A DNA stretch of 64,000 nt, from NCBI GenBank assembly GCA_013399115.1, contig VXAA01000170.1, forward strand, positions 259,211 through 323,210, in the 5' to 3' direction. Made by a program: the position numbers and the translations under genes. Within the stretch, counting starts at the first letter, position 1. Each line of letters begins with the position of its first letter. The stretch is from Anseranas semipalmata. Taxonomy: Eukaryota; Chordata; Aves; Anseriformes; Anseranatidae. The notes under the pieces were generated by a model that worked only from the letters and a program-made list of their open reading frames with translations, made no database searches and was not told the DNA's origin. Below, one piece after another: positions 26,301 through 38,300 of the stretch.

Positions 26301-29300
26301 GAATTGTGATGGTGGCAACAGAGATTTTTTTTAATGTTTCAAATGTATGAGTAGGCAAAGATTGGGAAAAGACTTTTGTTTCCAGTTCAGGGCCTGATAA
26401 CACCACTTTCATTATTGAGACTCTTTGTGTTAGGTGATGCTATATTAGATGATGTGTTCTATAAAATAGTTAGGGAGTTGCTCATGCAGTATGTCATGCT
26501 GATTTCTAGAGCAGAATAAAGCCAGTCTGGCTGGCTGAAGTCATTCACTAGCCTGAAAAATTCTGCCACTTGTGATGCAAAAAAAGGAAGTGGAAAATTA
26601 TATCTTCTAGCAGATTTTTTTAATATGAGATATATTATTTTTTAAGATGAGATACAAACCTGGGCTAACCTCCAGCTCTCATGTTATTTTGCTGTTCACT
26701 TTGTGAACTGCAGGACACCTGAAAACTAAATGTCTCTGAGGGCAGACGGGAGTGTCTGAATTTCTATTCACAAATCTGTGTGGTTATAAGATCAAGAATA
26801 GAGGATATATATCACCAGCATCCTGGTGAGGCTGGCATCTTCAGTACTGCAAGCAGTGTTACACTCATTCCAGAGCAATGTTGAGTGTGTTTTTTATTTT
26901 TTTAAATCAAATGTAAGTGCCTGCATATTATGTAAAAACTGATATACATGGTTTGGCGCACTTAGTTCTTCTGCCTATCTGCAAAATAGGAACTATAGTA
27001 TTATCTCACATTCCCAAGACAACTGGGAGATAACTTATCCCATCAGAAGGCAGTGTGTGATTAGTGAGTACATACTAGTGAGTATGTTTATTATCTAAGA
27101 TGAAAAAAATATATAGGCAAGATGATAAAGATAAGCTAAGTCCAAGGAAGAATGGACCAGGTGCCCTATTTGTAAGGACTAAGCATTTGCATCTGAGGTG
27201 GTAACAATTTATTCATTAACATCTCTGTGAGAAGACAAAAATCTAGAAAGAACCTGTGGACTAATAAGCTGGATAGCTTCAAAGTTGCTCCATAGACTGC
27301 ATGGTAAATGAATTTTTATTTGTAATGAATTTGTAATGACTTTGTCTCCTGGAAAACTGAATCTGTAAAGATGCTTATTAGCCAGCTCTGGTACTTAAAA
27401 GTAACAATGAAAGTTCTCTGTAGCACTTCAGTGAAGGTTATTTGACAGGGAACAGAGGCGGCTCAGGGTTTATATATTTGTATTTATATATATATCTAAA
27501 GTGCCTATCACCATATCGATAAACACTCTTTGGAACCACTCTGATGGCAGAGGTAAGAACAGGAGTTGGCCAGTTATACCTCAGCACTTCTCTTACCAAC
27601 CAATTTAAAAAACAAACAAACAAAAAAGACTTAGCTGCCAGCCTGGCTGGCTGGCTGGTGTTTAATACTGCTGCTACATCAGGGTTGAAACTTCAGTAGA
27701 GGAGGAAACTAGAGAGCCTATGGGTCACATTTCCTAAACTTTCCTATATTTAGGAACTGGATGTTCCAGACTGAAAAAGTTCAGATGTAATCAATACAGT
27801 TTAATTTTATTCATTTCGTTTGGTTTTGATGTAGCTGTTTTGTATAAGCTATTTACTTTTAGAATGTTTTGTTTTATGTAATTCAGACATCTTTACTGGA
27901 CTGATTCGGGGACTAATCGCATAGAGGTGGCAAAATTAGATGGGCGGTACAGAAAATGGCTTATCTTTTCTCTACTGGACCAACCAGCAGCTATTGCTGT
28001 CAATCCAAAAAGTGGGTAAGTACTACAGGACTTCCCAGAATTATTTTCAAAGCCATTCAGTACCAAAAAAACCCACAATAGTAAACTTTATGGGAGAGAG
28101 TAAGGGAGTGCTTTCCTCTTTAAATTCAGTTTTTTCCTCTTACTAATGTCAGGAAATTTGTATACGTGGGGATATATTTTAGGGTTATATTTCGTATAGG
28201 TGCTTGCATTGGTGATGACACCAGGTAGGCCAAATAAAAATCTCATTTCTGTAATGCTGTGTGCCCACCAACTTTCTCTATTACTACTGAAATAGGCAAA
28301 TTGATGGGAACCTCTCTTTACTAGCTCCAAGTAGTACAGAAATATCCTCTTTCAGTGGAAAACAATGTAAATGCACTGGTACATTCAACAGCTTCATACG
28401 TCTTGTATTAAGTGATGGACCAAAGGATATTGTGATATGTACTTCTCTCAGCTGGAGTAAAGCAGCACAGTTCCTCGAAGTCATGTGGACTCTGCAGCTT
28501 TATCGTGACTTGCAGATGCTCAGAATATTCAGTCATTTTTCTTCCACTGAGAATGAGAAATTGCCATTGAGACCACTCTCTCTCTCCAAATAAGGTCACA
28601 AGCTGCAAACATTCTTCTTTGGTATTTGTCTTCTATATTTGAAACATGCTTGTTCAGTGAACTCAGCATGACTTTCCTAATCTCACCTGCAAAACATAGG
28701 CTGCTGAGCAGCTTTATGTTCCACAACTAACCTGTTCCATGAATCTCCAGTGGATGATTGTGGCAAATTCTGAACTACACTAAATTCTGGTTGTATCCTT
28801 TCAGGTTCATGTATTGGACTGACTGGGGAAGGCAGCCAAAGATAGAATGTGCCTGGATGGATGGGCAGCAAAGACAAACTTTGGTCTCTGAAGACCTTGG
28901 CTGGCCAACAGGTCTTTCTATTGATTATTTGAACAATGATAGGATCTATTGGAGTGATTCTAAAGAAAATATTATTGAATCCATGAGACCTGATGGGACA
29001 GACAGAACCATAGTGTTACATGGAGGTAAGAATTTACCATGGAATTCATGTAGTAGTAACCAAGGTGTGTGCTAACAAGCACTTGGTCTTCACACATGGA
29101 GTTAGATTTTCAAGAGCTTTTCAAAGAACAAGTCTTGGTAGTGTTTTCTTCTCCTTTATACAGCGATAAATAGCACACTAGGTTCAGAGCTCATGATGCC
29201 TGGAAACTTGTTTCCCTGAGAGTACCTTACGTGACTAATGTAGGGACCATGTGGAAAATTGGATTCTTGCTTTTTATGTATATTGTTAAGCAGTCTGCAG

Positions 29301-32300
29301 GTACAGTGGCATGAAGTGGTCAGTCATGTGATGATATATATCTACAGCTATAAATGTCTTGAAATGAAAGATTAGATGATATATTTAGCTGAAGAATAGC
29401 AGTTGTATTGCTCCTGCTAGAGATTTGCTTGCTGACGGTCTATTGTTTGGTTCCTTTGAGAAGTAGGCAGTCCATACAGTCTTGATGTCTTTGAAGGCCA
29501 TTTATATTGGATAGCTAAAGAACGAGGAGAAGTCTGGAAAAAAGACAAATTTGGAAGTGGAGAAAAAGTGAAAGTGCTGACTGTAAATCCATGGCTTACT
29601 CAAGTGCGCATCTATCACCAGCATAGATACAATCAGTCAGGTGGGTAATCAGGATCCTGGATGAGCCATTCATTGCTTTGAGATCGAAGTTGGTACCGAT
29701 GTTTTCAAAGAGCTTAGTAATCTTCTGATAATGCGTTTATCAGCATGTGATAATATGTATTTTTGAAAATCTGAAAAAAAAGTGAGTCTGGCAAGTATTT
29801 TCTACATCCCCAAAATGAAATCAGCAACGGATTACCACACACTGCTCTTCAGAGTCTCTTAGTAATGGGTCATGGCCATGTCCTTTCCCTTCTTACCCTC
29901 CATCTTGGAACTGTCATAGAGGTGGCAGTCACAATATGAGTTCATCCTGGTAATATACAAAGTGCTGGCCATTTATTGCTTCCCCTGAAGGGGATATTTC
30001 AACTATGACATGTCTGCAGTAATCACAAGGGGGATGTCCAGAGGAACATCCAGCATATCCCCTCTTCAAAAATGTTTTAGCTTTCAGAATCAGAACACTC
30101 CCTGTTGCTCAGAGATGTTGCATTTCTTCACTTCCTGGTGCTACTCTGGCTTCCAACAGCCATGGTCTCTCACTTAGGAAGAATGTTAGAAAAGGCAGAC
30201 AAAAGCCTTTGATAGAAATGTTATTTTAAAAAATGGGTCTAGACTTGTATAGGCTTTTGGTGTGTGATATTGATGAGGTACACTTCTGACTATGGAATCC
30301 CCCTGCCATATCTCAGGAATATGCTGCATTGCTTTTTCGACTGCCTCTACCACACTTTTTTTTCAGTGCCTAATCCTTGTAAAGATGTCTGCAGCCATCT
30401 CTGCTTGCTAAGACCACGGGGATACACCTGTGCTTGTCCTCAGGGGACTCGGTTTGTAGAAGGCAGCAGCACAGAGTGTGATGCAGGTAAAATAATTTGT
30501 GAAACTGGAAATGAAAGCAAAGGAAGTTTTGCTTTAAGAATGCAAATGCAATACTGAATTAGAAATGTGGAGGGATGATCTGGCTGATATAGTAGATGTT
30601 TTTAAGTCAGGACATCTGGCTTTTATTCTCAGCTATCCCTGTTTTGTGATCAGTTTGTGCACTTCATATAATCTCATTGTGTGTCATTTGTAAAATGGAT
30701 ACAGAAATACCACGCAGAACAGCCCAAGCCCTGTGGCAAAATTGGTCACAGTTTCTGATTTTTTTTTTAAAATTCCAAAACATAATTTTCACTTTCCAAA
30801 TGCATGGATTTCAGAACTAAAGATCTTCTGACAAACTATGGTTGAACAAAATATGACTTATGTTTACAATTCTGTGCAAGCTATTGTGTGATCAGTATAA
30901 TAGAATAAAAACCTGAAACAAAGCTTACAGGACTCACAGTTTCAACAGAGATAACTTATGGATAATTATCGTATACTGGACAACCTTCTAAGCACTAGAA
31001 GTTAGTGCTTGGTTGTTGCATTGCAGCGGAGCCCTCACAGGGCTCCCAGGAGCACCAAGAATATAGAATTGCTCAGCCTTTCCTGAGAAGAAAGCACACC
31101 ACTGCAAGATTTCTATTTCTTAAGCACTCTCAGCTTACAGTGATGCGGATGGTAGCGAAAATGTCCTTGTATGTGTCCTTGCAACATCTCTCTAACACAT
31201 TAAGTTTTATAGCTTTATGTCTGGCATCTTTTCTATGGTTAATCTTCTCTGAATTATCTTCTTTCTGCATTATAAGAGAAAATTTCATAATTTTTTATAC
31301 AGCCTTACCTCTGACTTATATTTTCTTAATAATTGATGATGCTGTTTCCTATTGCCACAAGGTGTGAGCTGCAGAGGGAGGAGCTAGTAAGCTGATGTGA
31401 TAGCAAATGGACGTGTACAATACACTTTTAAATTAGGATCAATAACACTGTTGATTGCATTTCCTATTTGCTGTTTATTGCTGTGAATGCACTTTCATCC
31501 ACTGTTTTTCTGCATAAGTAAATGCATCACAGCTTGCTAGCCCTCTCTGTATAACTTCCAGCTGCTTGGATTAAAGAGTTTGGCCGAAGGAGGTGAAGCT
31601 GCTTTCTGAATAGAGAGCTTTGAAGGGTGGTGGTGGGCTGCATTGCACAGGCAAAAGAAAGTGATGGCACGTATACCTTTTGAGTGGCTTCTGCCTACTT
31701 TTACTGAATAAGCCATTATTTTCTGAGAACAGGTCTTACTTCAATTAAAATAAGTTAATTTGGCAGAAAAATAAATATAATAGCAGCAGACAAGTACTTT
31801 TAAAAGAAAGCTACTGAAAGGCAGTCTGTAAATTTGTATGCATGAGTTCTGTGGAGATAAATAAAATGCTCTATGATACTTATTTTGCTGAAGATGTCCT
31901 GATAACACATATGTGGCTTTCAATTTTTGCAGCTATTGAATCCCCTCCCACAATGCCACCAGCATGCAGGTGCATGTATGGAGGAACGTGCTACATAGAT
32001 GAAAGTGGTCTTCCGAAATGCAAGTAAGTCAGTATGTTGTTAGGGTAGTCCTGGGTCAGATTATGCTGATTTAGCCACACAGAACAATTCAAGGCTTTGA
32101 AATGTATTGGAAATGCTTCAGAGGATTCCATACTTTGGCAACAGTATGTCTGTAATAATAACAGAAAAACACATAGAAGCATAAAAAATATCAGCAGATA
32201 AGTGATGTAAAATGCATCTGTTTGGAAAAAAAAATCAGAAAGGCAAACCCGAATGAAGATTTTAGTTGAAAGGCTATGCCAAAAAAATTTAACAATGGAG

Positions 32301-35300
32301 AAGAGGTAATGCTCAGTAAATGTAGCTAGGAACAGCCACTAGGTGCTACCGATGCTCCACTGAAACCAAATCTTTTGACTTCAGTGACTCTAGCTTTCTG
32401 ACTCAGCACTTTTTATTTCCACTTTTAATTCTTAACAGATAGCAGATGACGTATTATCTTTACAGTCAGCAAAACATATCATTATTAAGCACAGAGTTAA
32501 AATTTATGGCATGTGGATAAATATTACAGAATATAATAATAAAACTGAGATCCTAGACTTAATAAAAGTCAGTCATTCAGCTGTTCCACTTATATTCACA
32601 GGTGTTCTTACGGCTACACTGGGAGTTATTGTGAAATAGGATTGTCAAAGGGAGTGCCTCCCGGAACAAGTAAGCTTCAAGTATATATTACACTTGATAT
32701 TTAGAGCTAAGGGATGTGTAATAACTCACTATCATACCTGTGGAAGGACAAGCTTATAATTCTGGGGGCTCTTTTTTACACTCAACTATGTTTGCTTGAA
32801 TGTTTGCTTATTCTTCTCTCTTTGATAGCAGCAGTAGCAGTGCTGTTGACGGTCATACTTATCATTATAATTGGAGTGTTAGCGGTTGGAGGCTTTTTTA
32901 ACTACAGACGAACAGGCTCCATTTTACCAGCGCTTCCCAAACTACCAAGGTATGTTTCAAAGGCTACATAGCTGGAATAGCTGAGCACTGAAAATAAGTT
33001 TGCACCTAAATATTTCTGAAAAACCCAGTTTGTTTGCCATGTGCCTGTTCTGTTGGAATATGGGAAGTGCAGTGTTGCAGCAATTTCAATGGATGTTTGA
33101 TTCCGAGCAATAACATAGCTGACCTTTGTCAAACTCTTTCACATTCCAAATTATCCTTTAAATAATGAGCAATATAGAAGACTGTTTACCTGATCTGGAA
33201 CTGGATATTCAGTTCAAAAGGATACAAAAGACTATAGTTACATATATTTTAATTGTTTTAAAATTGTGTTAGAAGACAAGTCTAGCAAAGAGATCTTTTT
33301 AACGTAGGGGGCTCAGCTCTTCTACAACACTGCATTCATCTGTTTAAAAATACATGGGGCAATTGTAGTGAACCTTTGGTTCAGTGCCTGAGAAATCTGG
33401 GCTTTTTGTAGGTTCCTGCACTCCTAACAGTCATAAAGTACAGTGAAAACCAGCTTTGTGAAATATAATTTAAAAATATTTGAGGTTTTAAATCAAAGGA
33501 AGATGAAATAAAATGATTTCTAGTGGTTTCAAAATTTTTTTTTTAAAAAAGATGTCACAATGTGATGTTTAAAATTTTTATTTAGCTTTAAGCCAATCAT
33601 GTGTTTTTAAAGGCATAAAGCTACATCTTCACAGTCTTTGCACTGATTTCTCAGCAGTAACTTTTAAACCAGTGCAATTAAATTACTCTAATCAGGAATA
33701 TGGAAGTAGTTATAACTGCTTCGTCACTGGATGACTACACTGAACAAATTAAATGTATTTATGGATTGATGTAGTTAAATTGGGGCAAAATCTTCATGCG
33801 AATCAACCCTACAGGACAAAGAGTTTGTAAGAGAACTTTAATCTGCTCACTGAAATTCCCTGCTTCCTGCTTTGCCAAAAGGAATTTTTCTGCATCATCA
33901 GACTGTGAACAAGTAGAAATTGTAATGCACTGACTCAAAATTTACTGTTAACTGTACTTCTCATATAAGTGAGGCCATGTGTAATGGAGAGTTCAGTTTT
34001 TTGTCTGTGGGGCTTAATTCACAGTTTTCATTTCTCCCACAAAAATGCCGTAGCACTGCCATTGTTACGTCTCTCTCATACATTTACTGCAGAGTTAACT
34101 AAGGCTATAGATTAGCTGTTACCCTTAACATACGACTTCTCCATGTATGAGGATCCTAGACTTAAGTTTTTTAAAATTGAATCAGCTGGTGCTTAGGGGA
34201 GCAGCTGATAAAGCGTACATGCACAGCACCAGCTGTAGCCAAGAGTTTTAGCACAAGCCACCTCCAATGAGGACACACAAATGGAAATGCTATTTCAATG
34301 CTGCTGTCTTCCTTCAGTTTAGGCAAATTTGGCAAAAGGAACTCAAAGGTTAACCCTGCAGCGGATGTGTTAGTTGCATGGTTTGGGGGAGTTGCACGCT
34401 CAGAGTTCTGTGTAGAAGGTCCGCTGTTTGGCTACTCACTGCTACCTTTCACTGTTCCTATTATTTTGAACCTGACGGTGTTCCTTTTAGCCCATTACTG
34501 GTATTTCTCATGCAAACCTAATGTGTACTTGTGGTCAGTGTAAACCTGTATGCAGATTGAACATTTGCATATATGAAAATGGTGTCCTGTAGGTATCTTC
34601 ATGATTTACATGCATAAAAATTTTTAGTATATGTGTTGTTGGAATTATATCCACAACTGTGTATGCCATTGCAGCTTCATTTTTTATCAGTTTCAATGAA
34701 TTTGAACCTCTGAGTGAATTTATACATTTGTCTGTAAATCAACATTGAAGTAAGAGTAGTCAAAATGTAGTTAGATTTTGGGGAATTGTAATTTCTTGAG
34801 CCTATTTGATGTCTGCATGGGCACATATAAAGATATTGGTAATCATTCTGAGTGGGGTAACAGGTTAGAAGAACTGCTGGACTAATGCAGGAATATAGCT
34901 TCTGCTGCACTCATTAGCTTGCTTATAGCCAGCAGTAGTTCCAAGTGATAACTATGGTTAGAAGGACAACTAGAAGAAACTGTTTTATAAACTTCCTTTC
35001 TGTATAATCTGTTCTTTTTTTTTTTTTTGCAGTTTAAGCAGTCTTGTAAAATCTACTGAAAACGACAATGGGGTAACTTTCCGATCTGGAGCAGATGTGA
35101 GCATGGACATAGGAGTCTCTGGTTTTGGAGGAGATTCTGCTATAGACAGAGCAATGCAGATGGTAAGGTTTAATTCTGAAATATATATTTTTTTGAGCTG
35201 TGTTTTTCTAATGTCATTTTTAGCTCATAGAGGGAAGTCTTTTATGTAAAAAACATAGTGAGATGATAAATGTGTTCTAGAAAAAGGAATGAACATTGCT

Positions 35301-38300
35301 AGATAATGTCCTGAAATAGATTTTTGTAAATTGAAAGCAAGGACAAATGCAACTGTTCTAAAATAATGTGACTGTCTTTTCTCAAGATTTATATCGTAGA
35401 AATTAAGTCAATTACCCACTTTACTATTTCAGCATATTCTGATAATATACAGGGAATGAATTAGGCAAATAAAAATATTGCAACAAGGAATTTCTTGAGG
35501 GTCTTTGTGTTCTGTAGAACTGGTTGAAATGTGTAGTTTTCAAATTCAGATTGTATATGTTCGAAAATTCAGAGGTAAAACTCAGGCTTAACCACAGTAT
35601 ATACTACTTAGCACAGCAAATTATAAACTTGGACAGTTTCTTATTTTAGCAAGTTTAAGCAAATCAGGTTTAATAATTCTGGGGACATTATCAAATGTAA
35701 CTCTATTTCATCCATGCTTTGTTATACACATCTGAAAAATAGCACATCTTTGTGTTTCCTATGCTGTATAGTTTTTCTATGGAAAAAAATATTCCCCAGT
35801 TTACCACAGTAAGTACAATGCTCAAAAGATGTTTACTTCCAGAAAATAAATTTCAAGTATGTTTGAATAATAAGCACTTGCTTCGAAGTATTCACTGGAA
35901 ACTCCCTCAACTTTTAAAGATAAATTTCAAACTTAAAATAAACTGAAAATAAATTAATATGAAGTGAAAGAACTAGTGAAGACAAGCTCATAATATGTGC
36001 ATATGACCTTTTTCTAGACAAAGAAGTACATTGTTTGTTAAAACTGAGCAGCTTTTGTAATGAAACAACCACGTGAACATTTCAGTAAACACTGGGAAAA
36101 TAGCTTTAGGCTTGAATATTGTCTGAAGTCTTTTTCATGCATGGAAAAACTTTATAATACAGTACTTTATATTTTTCTGGCCTAATATTGACATATACTG
36201 AAGTTCAGCTGATGCATTTTTTTACATTGCTAGTAACATTCAGGTCTGGATACAAGTCAGTTCTACTTAAGTGTCATTAATTCACCCTATATATTCAGAT
36301 TAAAACCAAAAAAAGCGTAGTTCACTGGGAAAGAATTCAAAGGGTTTAGTTTATGGCAGCAAAGAACTGTGGGATGTGCCTCCTAAAATTTTAATGTCAC
36401 ATATGCCTAAGTGGATATTGGAGGGATATTTTTCAGTGTTGCTGTTCTTAACCAAGCTAGGCTAATTTGACGGAGCCAACAGGGGGTAACTGCATGGTAA
36501 AGAGGTATACTCAGGTTGCCGAAGTGTGAATGTTTATGCTGTGAGGCAGCCATTTATAGAAATGAGGCAGGTTTAAAGAACTTGCTGATGTACTATTCTT
36601 GTGTTATTCCCCACTATTCCTGTGATGGGTCTGTGACAAGGAGCAGGATAAGTGAGCCTGGGTAGGATATTGTACTGTTTTCATTAGGCTGGCTAGCCCT
36701 GGGTAGCTATGCCTATGTGGCACTAAGTATTTTCTTATAAAATGCTCATGTCAGCACATTTGCCCACCTGCTGTGAGCATTTTATTGTAGCTTAGTGTTT
36801 GACACTGTGTGTGTGAAGTAGGTGCTATCCACACAATGTTCGTGCATGGCAAAGTATTAATTTATATGAGATTTGCTAAAAAATGTGAAACGTTTTATTT
36901 CTGACATAACTCTCAGGTTCTAACTAAGGGGATGCATTTCTGCTTTGTCTCAAAAAATATAGCAGACTCTCTGCTGGGACAAAGTGAATTAATCCCATTC
37001 TCTAATACTTCAAATACTGCTTGTTAATTTGTGTGTCAGTTTGAAGCCTCTAAAATGAAATATTTATTTTGGAATTATGCTTCTTTTGGTATTTCCTCTG
37101 TGTTGAAAGTGTCATTTATGGGAGTCATCTTTCCTCATCATAAAATACTTTGAGTCAATTATTCAACTGTTTTTTTTTGTTTGGTTGGTTTTTTTTTCTG
37201 TCCAGCTAGGAAATGGGGTAATACTGGAACATTTAATGGTCCAGGCTGCTAAGTCAGAGAGTAAAATAATGGATGGTAAACTAACATTATGCTTTTAATA
37301 GATGCTAGATTTTGTCTAACCCTTTGTGAAAGTAAACGTGGATTTTTCCCTGAAATGAAGAATTGGACTATTAAGTCATTCCTGGGAATATGGAGGTGTT
37401 TAGTGTGCTGGAGTTACTGTTTTTTGTTGTTGTTTGTTTGTTTGTTTGTTTGTTTTATCTTCGTAGAATGAAAACTTTGCAGTAGAGTCAGGAAAACAGC
37501 CAGTCACATTTGAAAATCCAATGTATGCAACCAGAGATAGTGGAGCCAGTGGAACCAGCGGAGCCACTGCAGTTACAGTTGTTCAACCAACACACGTAAG
37601 AGAAACTTAGGCTTGTCTTTCACCTTTCATTTTCCTTATGACCTCCTTTTCTTGTTTGAGGAAAGTTGAATTTCCTTCTTCTCCTACAGGTAACAGCAGT
37701 TGGTGGTAAGGAAAACGAAAATTTTGAAAATCCTGTGTATGCCTCTGTAATATCTGCTAGTCCAAAGGAACCTCCTCATAGTACGGATGCACCTCAGGTA
37801 GTATATATAAATGTTCTAGGCCAGACTAGTTTGCTTTGTGCTCCAAATCAGAGGAATTGAATTGTTAGGGAAGCTGCAGTATAGTTTCTATTCTGTTTAA
37901 ATAACGCAGTGGAGCTGGCATACGATCTGCATCAAGTCCAACTAACCAGACCATATTTAAAAGATTTTCAAGAGTTGGTCAGGAGCTGAAAGGAAAGAAA
38001 TGCAAGCACAGAATGGCCCAGGGCACACAGTAAGGATTTGTTGAGATTAAAACCCCCTTTTCTGCTTGGCTCACCAAGATATTTTGAAGATGATAGATTG
38101 GAACAGAGGATTTCCTTTCCTATCTGCTATGCTCCATTTTGAAGGCAGGTAGCCTGAAAATTGTAACGTAAGAGCTGTAAATTGTCATTGCTCCCCAGCA
38201 AAAATGATTACAACTAAGATTTTACTTTGGACTTTTAACAATTATTTTTAAAACCCTCATGAATTATACCTTGATAGAAGCAGCACAGTATATTTTTTTC

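Noticed and set aside
34298..34543. 81-codon open frame in the intron after the transmembrane exon
   Set aside because: No similarity to LRP2 or to any family I know, and the flanking LRP2 exons join in phase without it.
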